A stretch of 17,066 bases of DNA, from positions 1 to 17,066 of the forward strand of contig NW_026570703.1 of the NCBI RefSeq assembly GCF_019649055.1, written 5' to 3'. Positions 9,525-17,066 of the stretch are shown here, in pieces (the stretch's first letter is position 1; every line of letters starts with the position of its first letter). A model generated the notes under the pieces. It was not told the DNA's origin, did not search any database, and saw only the letters and a list, made by a program, of their open reading frames with translations. Source of the DNA: Paramacrobiotus metropolitanus. Lineage: Eukaryota; Tardigrada; Eutardigrada; Parachela; Macrobiotidae. A program made the translations under genes and the position numbers.

Positions 9525-10185
9525 ATCCAGAACTGCTGATCAATGAGCAGGATCGGTAACTGTTGTCTGTTGATGAGCCGATCCGTTAAAACTGACCACT
9601 GTGTGCATTACTGTCGATTGGCCACTGCACCGAAAGTAAAGTACTTGTACTGACACCCTGCACTTGGAGAAATTTTGTACAGTATGAGCAGCACGGTACT
9701 GTAGACAGGTGGATTTAAAGCCGATTGCGTTCAGGCTGTTCAGCCAATAGCCAGCAGTCTGCATGCAGTTGCAAGCCGTGTATGTGAGCAGTGAACGCAG
9801 TCGTACAACGTACGCGTGGCTGCACAGCTAAAACTTTCTCCGAGTGCAGGGTGTCAGTACAGTACAGTAGCGGTTCCCAGAATCACGCTTTTACCCATTA
9901 ACGGGATAGGTTTTTTAGGTCTGCAGACTCTTTACGCACTTGGACGCTCTAACACAAATAACGTTTTGAGATTACCGTGGAACGAAAAGGATAAATTGTC
10001 TTCTTGGAAAGTTGAAAAGTATTGCTCAGCAACTACCAAAGCACTGTAGCTCAAGTTGCATGATGTTAACTGAACAATCAGTTTCGGAAGTTTTCAATTG
10101 AGAAAATATAACAATTTTTTTCTTTGCAGCAGAATAACGAACTGGTCAGTCTGTTCGGAAAGTAACTTCGTTAATTATTAATTTA
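9525..10185. other. Spacer between the two tandem units
   Basis: This DNA is not shared by the ends of the two duplicated units. It holds the long hairpin at 9641-9866 and a small GGATCGG/CCGATCC inverted repeat near 9550-9590. The open frame at 9816-10049 overlaps one hairpin arm and has no recognisable features. No gene is supported. Confidence 0.5.
9641..9866. repeat. Long imperfect hairpin, MITE-like or small-RNA precursor-like
   Basis: The best arms are 9648-9672 and 9835-9859: 25 bases that are reverse complements with one mismatch. Pairing continues inward with gaps (GCAGCACGGTACTGTAGAC opposite the reverse complement of about 9797-9822, then TGCGTTCA near 9726 opposite TGAACGCA near 9791) and outward for a few bases. 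The fold-back is about 220 nt long with a short asymmetric centre. This is the shape of a miniature inverted-repeat element; no target-site duplication was found. Confidence 0.6.
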
Positions 10186-12764
10186 TTATCATGCGATTGT
10201 GTTACCTGATGCCGGACACGGTGACGTTTTCAAACACAACTGACTTCCATGAAGTCTCACTTCTAACGTCTGCCTAATAATTTTTTTTATACAAGTGTAA
10301 TTTTTTAATTCGGGACATACAGTGTACACTCAGTGTACAGTCCATTTTGTTAAAAAATAATTATCGTTTTTTTAGTTCATTGAACGCTATTGGTTGTCAG
10401 TTATAAAATACATCAGCGCATTTCATAACTGTATAACGCATCGAGGTTAAGCAGAATTTAAACAGATACAGTGAAATTAGTACTGAGTAAATCAATCAAA
10501 TCCTCCGAGAGAAGCGCAAAGCGCTGACTAAGGCCGGACACACTGAGGTGTCAACTAGCAACTACAAGGAGTCGAAATGTTCAGGCCCGAAACAAATTCC
10601 AATACCGGTCCCCGGCATCGATTTTCGCAGTTTGAGGAGCAAATGCCGAGTAATGCGCGACAGCTTCTCCCAATGCAGATCTTGCAGGGCGTCGGCATCC
10701 AAGTTCCATTCTTTCCCGCGGTAATGCGACGACGGACGCGGGTCACCCGACTGCGCCGCGCTAAGTATCTGCAAATGCAATGACAGCTCTGGCCAAACTT
10801 ACGGCAGTCGGTAACCTTGATGATAACGCGCACAGTACAGTCATATGTCCAGCCAGTCCGAGCCATTGCTTCCCAAAGTCGTGAAACACTTTTTACCTTG
10901 CAGACAGCCGCCTTCAGGGGGGCGCCTTCAATAGCAGAGTGTTTCAACCGCTGCTGGTCACTCGGTAGTTCCGGAAGTGCCGCCTCCAACGCATCCCAAA
11001 ATGCGCAGTCGCAGCCGGATTCCGGTTTGGTGGGCAGCCACGTAGCGGATCAGGTCGAATACTTCCTTCGCGAAGTGCATACTCCACCAACCATTCTCCC
11101 CGAGGTGTGTTATGACGATGCGTTGCGTGGAGAGGCGTAAGCATTTGTACACAGTCACCAAGCATAGAAAATTATCCGATTCCCATGTGAAGTTGCTGCT
11201 GTTGCTTTCGTTGCAGATCACTATTGTGGAACGCAGCGCGGGCGCATCCAGGATCCGGTTCCACGTGACGCACACGACGCGCAGCTTCGTCTGCGCCACG
11301 GTGTCCAGTTTGGAAAAGACCTCTTGCCACAATTCCGTCGGTAGCTCCAGCTGCGCAAAACTGTCATCGAAGGACGGAGCCGCTTCGTCAGGGAAATCTT
11401 TGGCAATGCTGCGCACTTTCACAATCAATTCGTCAATGACCCACTGAAAACCGTAGAATGCAAGAGTATGCTATAGGATAGGTAGATAACTTAAGACGAA
11501 ATTCTCTCAGTATGAGTCTCCACTGTGCTGTAGAAAAGTTCATACAACTATAAGCAAACTATTTGCCATCGAAAAACCGACTTCTTTCTTACCCGGTAAG
11601 TGTCTTCATCGCCGATCTGGCAGATGTATTGTAAATGGCCGTCCATGATGTCCACTACAAAAAAGGGTGTGGAGGAGACAGGCGGCTGTTTACTCGTTTG
11701 ATGAGCGCTTGTGTTTTCCGGTGACTAATGAGCGAAATTCGTCGCCCAGGTCCACACTGCGCTTGATAAAGCTGCCTGGAGAGATTTTGTCGTCGGGTAG
11801 GACGTTGCCATCGACATCTTGAACTAGGCGAATGCGCTGTATGGGAATTATGTCGGTGTGCTGCACACACATGTCCAGCCAGTGAACAATGGCCGCTACA
11901 CACATAGGGTTGCGTTTTGCTGCCCAGTGGATTTCCGCCGGCACCCAAATCCATGGACCCAGGGGTGTCTCTGGCATTAGAACCTCCGCAGGGATAATTG
12001 TCCGTTCAGCGATACAGAACTGGCCCAGATCGTACAAGGTCGTGGCACGGGAGAAGAAGACGCGGCCGAATGGCACAAATTCACGTCGACGATTCGGACA
12101 GAACAGGTCGACGAAGAGGCCATCTTCTGCTGTGTCCACTACGCGTCCGAAGCGCATCTGTTGATCGCTACCCAGAACGTTCACGGTGGTAACTAGCTTG
12201 GTGTAGAAAGCCATGGTTCGCGAGAAAAGACAGAAGGTGCGAAGCGTTGTTCAGGTGGAGATGGACACAACTGACTACAGTGCGAGTAGACCAAAAAGCG
12301 TTCTTACAGACCTGCAATAAACAAATACCGTAAGGAGCTAAAGGACTATGAATACCACTATGGACGAGGCTATGACCAGCGTTTATGTAAGTAATATAGC
12401 GCCCTGCTGTGACTGCAAAAACGAATCTGATTCGAAAAAAAATGTGAATTCAGCACATTATAGATGCATCCTGAAATCTCGAATCTGCAACACAGCTTTC
12501 GCAACGTAGTTATCGCGTCAGTTACCTTCTCTCTTTTCTCTCGTCACTCATACAGCCGTTTAAGCGGAAATACCCAGAAAACCGGTTTCTTGTAAAAGTA
12601 ATTTTGGTCGATACTCATTGTTGTTTCAAGTTGCATAATGTGTTCCCTTTCAGTTTTCTTTAAAGTTCTCTATACTGCGTGCATTTACCTTCTTCTGAAT
12701 ACATAACCTGACTAGTGTGTCTGATTGCTGCGGAGATCTCAAGCAAAACGGTTTTGGCAGATTT
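10186..12764. repeat. Tandem segmental duplication, unit 2 (contains copy E)
   Basis: Second copy of the unit at 6384-9524, in the same orientation. It lacks the A-rich block of unit 1 and about 299 bp of exon 2. It has about 68 bp more in the second intron of its F-box gene. The upstream non-coding part is well kept. Confidence 0.8.
10562..12214 (-). pseudogene. F-box family gene copy E (subfamily 2), degraded
   Basis: On the - strand the exons are 12214-11593, 11443-10897 and 10768-10562, with GT..AG introns of 149 and 128 bp. Start ATG 12214 (MAFYTKLVTTVNVLG) matches copy D. Exon 1 is 622 bases, exactly two short of D's 624. One base is missing near 11708-11719 and one near 11674 (GGAGGAGA here, GGAGTGAGA in D), so the frame is lost before the exon ends. 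Exon 2 retains the F-box (LPTELWQEVFSKLD, LRVVCVTWNRIL) but has lost about 299 bases after the VAAHQTGIRLR stretch, with the junction near 11008-11012. That removes most of the C-terminal region and shifts the frame. Exon 3 is intact and the same length as in D, with HYRGKEW and GPEHFDSL. Splice sites look usable, but with three frame-breaking lesions this is a pseudogene. Confidence 0.85.
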
Positions 12765-14217
12765 CCGGAGCAAGTCCCGTTGAGGTCGCTATGGTACCGC
12801 ACGTACAATCTGTACGTAACATTGCAATCTCTTCGGTTCTACTGTGCGCACTCAGCGCTGTTGTAAACACCTTTCCTGTTTCCTGTGAATGAGTTTCGTC
12901 GCTGCTTCGTAGGGACCCCGGTTCCTCAAGATCAGTTATAAGTTTTTACCGGCTTTTTTGATGGTGTCTAAAATTAGAGCCTTTCCACATTAGACCTTCG
13001 TCAGCACCTGAGGCATCAATTTTCTAAATTTAATAAAGCAGTATTGAAGCTTTCAGCGAGCGCCAGTCCACAAGAAAAGTCAAGACGAAACCGTTCCTTG
13101 AAAATGATTGAGTGGAACTTCAGAAAGTACGCGTACTTAGTATATCGCACTCCAGCAGCTGGTTAATAACTGCCCCAAACTTTTGTTGCAGATTACCTAC
13201 GTGTAGCTATCATATAATCGACGAAGTAATAGAACTCCATCTGCAGTTAATAGGGTACGTATCTGTACTTGTACTATTATTCAGTGATTAGAAATTGCTG
13301 AACCGATCCGTTACAGTTTACACACATAAATGGCGACTGTTTCACGCGCTTTCACGCTGGATTTGTACGCTGATGGGCTAGCGAAAATTTTTCGCAGCTT
13401 GTGCCTTGCCGTATTCTCCCGTCTTTCTCTCCTTTTCTTTTGTACTTAATTGACTTAACCTGTTCTGCCCTTCCAACCGCTGCTCCGCCTCCCACGGATG
13501 TCGCCGCGATATGCCACAAAGCCACTGGCTTGTGGCATCCACATCATTCCTCCTCTTTCCCACGCAGCAAAACCGCCGCCGCCGTCAAAACGCTTAGCGG
13601 AGTACTGTACTACCCGCCCAAGCCGGTTGGCGTTCACGTTCGCCAATGTTCACCAGTCTGGACTAGGTATGTGAATATACAGTAATTCTGCTGACAATTT
13701 CGATTTTAAAATTACCTATCCGTATTGGATAGTTTCTGTTTCTTTCTTGAAATTCAGAATCCACAACGAAGTGCTATCTCATTAATCTCACCATTCGTGT
13801 TTCTTTCCCATCGTTAATTTGTTGTTTGTTTTTGGACAGATCGCTCGCGCTGCGCGCAGTCTTCACTTCGCGATCAAACATTTACAGTAAGTGAACAGCC
13901 AGCTGGCGTGAAATCTGTAGCCAATAGTGGTACGAGACGATGTATAGCTTATTTTTCTCTTTTGACTGTGAAGCACTTATTTCTGGCTCACAAGACAGAA
14001 CCTCAATCTGAACTCAGCTAAATTTGATTCCGCTCGCAAACCCATACTATACATTTCAAACACCGCTAAGGGTTCTCATCCTCACATAGCGCACATGATC
14101 TGAGGAGTTCAGCTGTACGATTGGTTGTACAGCGCACTAGCCAGCCACTTTAAATTTTGTTCTTACCTTTAGCAGGATTGAATTGTGCGAGCCTTATGAT
14201 CTTTTTGATTGTCGACA
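12765..14217. other. Divergent spacer between copies E and C
   Basis: E and C point away from each other here. No supported gene was found; the open frames at 13401-13685 and on the opposite strand at 13378-13646 overlap each other and have no family features. The stretch holds the hairpin at 13511-13538 and a small CTATCC/GGATAG inverted repeat near 13717-13733. From about 13970 the sequence resembles the flank upstream of copy B and is probably the copy C promoter region. An out-of-frame ATG at 14197 precedes the chosen start of copy C. Confidence 0.45.
13511..13538. repeat. Short hairpin, 12 bp stem
   Basis: ATGCCACAA pairs with TTGTGGCAT, and an inner GCC pairs with GGC across an ACT loop. 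One A at 13520 is bulged. No T-run follows, so it is not terminator-like. The role is unknown. Confidence 0.6.
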
Positions 14218-16241
14218 ATGACCCCAGGAATCTTCCCGTGCAACAGCGTGGATGTATTGGGCGACGACGGTCTCTTACGTTACGGACGCGTGGTGGATGT
14301 GGCGGACCGGGGTCTTTACATCGACTTCCTCTGCCCTAATCGCCGACGTGAATTCACGCTGTTTGGACGAATGTTCCACAATGATGACAGCCGATATCTG
14401 GACCGAAACGATATGGCCCGGAGATATCCTGTACCTCAACTACCCGCAGAAGTTCTGGCGCGCGAGAGCGCCTCGGGGGCGTGGACGTGGTTCCCGCGGA
14501 GTTACGCATTCGGACCAGCGACATCGGGCACTCTAGTTACAGCGTGGCCGTGGTCCATCGCGGGAAACCAGACGAGTATGCGGATGTCATTCCCATGACG
14601 CGTATTCGCTGGAAGACGTCACCCACTGATCGGCGCACTCAGGTTGGGTACAAATATCGCAGACAGAGCGTGGATTTTCCCAAACAGGTGGAGAAAGGGA
14701 CCTTCGTCACGCGCTGCATTCCGTTATCAGACTGGTATCCCCGGGAACTGGTTACCGCAGCGCTGCAACAGCAGAATCGAGAAGTGATTCCCCGTTTTGG
14801 ACACTCGGCTCCCGCTGTCGGTGTGGAGATTGTAGCTGGATGTGTGGTGTACGTTGTGCGTCGATCTGATCCTGGTACGGAACCCGACAAAGCTCAGTTG
14901 ACAAGAGAACTGGTAAGAACGTTAACATTATTCTGTGTTGCTGTACATGTATTCAAAGTGATCTGTCTTTGAGACACTTCGAAGTACCGACTTTGAAGAA
15001 TGAGATTTTCAGGAATATATCAACAGACTCTCCACGACGTTGACTAATTCCGTTTCGCGAATGCGAGAACCAAAAGAACAGCCAAAAGGAATGGCAAAAG
15101 TTGCTGTGCTGCCGACGGAATTGTGGACGGAGGTGTTCTCTTATCTGGACACTGTGACGCAGACCAAACTGCGCCCTGTGTGCCCAACATGGAACATCCT
15201 TCTGGATTCACCTTACTTGCGGGCGCGTATTATCCTTGATAGCTCGGCGTTTACCAAAGTGGATCCTAATTATGAGCCAGTTTATTTCATGATCGCCGCT
15301 CTCTTCAAATGTTTCAAATACGCCCACTACATTGCTGTAGTTGACCCACGGTCGTGGATAAGTGAAGCGGGTGTCTGGGAAATGTTCGACGTTATTAACT
15401 TTATTGCACAGCGCCAGAATGGCAGTAAACTGAAAGCCGTCTTCTTGCGTGGACTGTGTTTCTGTCTGCTGGATAGCTTTTATCATGACCATCCCACGCT
15501 CCATCGATATTTATCGGGTGCCAGCTGTACTCTAGAGAATCCGGGTATGATATACCGCGGTCTTCCATGTGACAACGTCCATATTAAACGGTGCAGGATC
15601 GTTTTGAGTTGCTTGGATTATGGTTCTGATATTATCCTGTCTGTCAAGATTCGCGTGCGTCATCAACGTCTGACCGGAGATTTCGCCGGCGGGCTATGGA
15701 GCGCCCTGGAAGCGGGATTGCCAGCGCCAGGCCACACGGAACTGCGTCGTCTGGGCACGTGGTTATCGTTGCACACACACGGCAAGCAAACGTCGCATGC
15801 ACGTAAATGTGTGGCCTTCGTCTGTAAGGTAAGGCTGCATCGGACGAGACTTGTGCAAGTGCACACATTCGGCACAATTTCCCTAAGATAGGAGTTATAT
15901 TTTCGAGTTACTGAGTTATTAGGAGTTTAGGACGCACTCTGAAGCGCCTATAGGTTTTACCAATACATTAATAGCTTACCTGGCATGCTCGCTATAACTC
16001 CACTTTCCATCAGTGCTCCGGTCTTGTACGGGACGCTGGAAGCAGTAACAAAAAGCTTTCCGCTGTGATGGTTTTCTTGCTGTAGACGTTGTGTGCGACA
16101 CAGACGGCGGATCCGCGTCCAACGCTGCATTACCGCGGGAAGGAGTGGTGTGTGGACGGTTTGAAGGGTTTGAAGCTGAAGAAACTGTCGCGTGTGGCGC
16201 AGGATTTCCTCATCCAGCTGATGGATGCCCTGTCGCCTTAA
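14218..16241 (+). CDS. F-box family gene copy C (subfamily 1), one frameshift in exon 1
   Basis: The exons are 14218-14912, 15013-15828 and 16086-16241, with GT..AG introns of 100 and 257 bp, both phase 0. Start ATG 14218 (MTPGIFPCNSVDVLG) aligns with copies A and B. Exon 1 is 695 bases and becomes 232 codons, exactly as in B, if one base is counted back. The missing base is in the CCC at 14493-14495 (TTCCCGCGG here, TTCCCCGCG in A), inside the WTWFPAEL motif. Exon 2 is fully open: the F-box starts at about residue 265 (LPTELWTEVFSYLD, LRPVCPTWNILLDS) and a C-terminal region of about 220 residues follows. Exon 3 gives 51 residues with DPRPTLHYRGKEW and a leucine-rich end. Total length would be 555. 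Skp1 binding is inferred from the F-box; the substrate is unknown. Read as written, exon 1 yields a 127-residue protein without the F-box. It is a young pseudogene, an allele or an assembly indel. Confidence 0.8.
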
Positions 16242-17066
16242 TTCCTCCTGGTCCTGTGTGCACCGAATCACGTGGCAATACAGTTTATAGTCGCCATGAA
16301 AGGGAATTTTAATGGTTACTTACCTTAATACAGTACCTTTTGTTACTTTTTCGTGTCGTTGCCGATGTTGATTGAGCAGTTAGAATTGTCGGGTACATCT
16401 GTCCATGCGTAGTTGTGCGGCGGAACTAGTTCTAACCCCCTTTTTTATAGATTCTATCTGTTGCTAATTTTCTTAGGATTTTCTCACGCTGTGTATAAGT
16501 TAGTTAGTGTCAGCAGAAGATATAAGCGTTTGTGTCGGACTGTAAATGTGGAGATTGTATGTGTGGCTTCTTTCTCGCTCTGTACTATGAAACTGAAGCT
16601 ATAGTTAAGTAATACTTAGATAAATTAAAGTCTGACAGGTTGATTGTGGAATCAGAGGCGCTATACTTCGTATCGTGTAAGTTCTTACAGTTATTAAACA
16701 TAATAATTTTAAATAATGCTAACAAAAAATAATTTATAATAATGTTATTTCCATTCAGAGGAATTTTCATCATGCATTTATTTGATTGATTTATTTATCG
16801 ATAAAACACTCGGATAAAAATCTACAAACACAGCACACCAAACAGAACGATAAAAAGCAATTACAAATGCATGAGACATGCGCGAAAAAAAAGAAAAAAA
16901 TCAGTGCGGAACTCTCCACGTAAATGCCATGCGGGGGATGGTCAATAAATGGTCAAGAACACCGTCTGTCGCTAAATATGCTGGCAACCATTTCTGGATG
17001 TTTTTCTTCAAAGGAAATGCGCCGGTCGCAGGGAGCGCTTCCGTCTGCGCCGGTAGCCGTTAGGCC
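16242..17066. other. 3' flank of copy C and right edge
   Basis: The first 130 bases or so show loose similarity to the 3' flank of copy B, as expected for duplicated 3' UTRs. The rest is AT-rich and contains only short open frames without recognisable features. No gene, RNA or mobile element is supported. Confidence 0.5.

Noticed and set aside
10555-10989. 144-codon - strand open frame running through the copy E exon 2/exon 3 boundary
   Set aside because: It reads through a clear GT..AG intron (10896-10769) and leaves the conserved exon 3 frame; it is a shadow of the split gene.
13378-13685. Open frames on both strands in the E-C spacer
   Set aside because: They overlap each other in proline-, serine- and alanine-rich readings typical of locally GC-rich non-coding DNA, and nothing is recognisable.
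1-17066. CRISPR array, bacterial operon or prophage content
   Set aside because: No regularly spaced repeats, no bacterial gene arrangement, and consistent spliceosomal introns.

Overview
This is eukaryotic, invertebrate-like genomic DNA. The coding blocks are split by short GT..AG introns (56-338 bp), there are no bacterial gene or operon signals, and the spacers are long and non-coding. I cannot name the species. A small-genome metazoan such as a tardigrade would fit, but that is a guess.

The window is dominated by five copies of one F-box gene family. Three belong to subfamily 1 on the + strand: copy A (228-1920), copy B (3815-6081) and copy C (14218-16241). Two belong to subfamily 2 on the - strand: copy D (8978-7087) and copy E (12214-10562). 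Every copy has three coding exons and two phase-0 introns. Exon 1 encodes a roughly 208-232-residue N-terminal domain that I do not recognise. Exon 2 encodes an F-box followed by a roughly 220-residue C-terminal region. Exon 3 encodes a strongly conserved tail of about 50-68 residues. By family logic the F-box would bind Skp1 in an SCF ubiquitin ligase and the flanking regions would choose the substrate; the substrate is unknown.

No copy is open from start to stop. B, C and D each carry a single one-base lesion, so each could be a young pseudogene, a segregating allele or an assembly indel. A (internal deletion, nonsense codon, frameshift) and E (two one-base losses plus a roughly 299 bp deletion) are clearly pseudogenes. 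Counting the one-base lesions makes exon lengths agree exactly between sisters (232 codons in B and C; 208 in D and E).

D and E lie in a tandem segmental duplication (6384-9524 and 10186-12764) that includes about 550 bp of well-conserved upstream non-coding DNA. The A-B spacer holds a fold-back structure (2202-2930) enclosing a broken ORF that may be the tail of a LINE-type reverse transcriptase. The spacer between the two duplicated units holds a long imperfect hairpin (9641-9866). The remaining spacers (2931-3814, 6082-7086, 12765-14217, 16242-17066) show no convincing genes.
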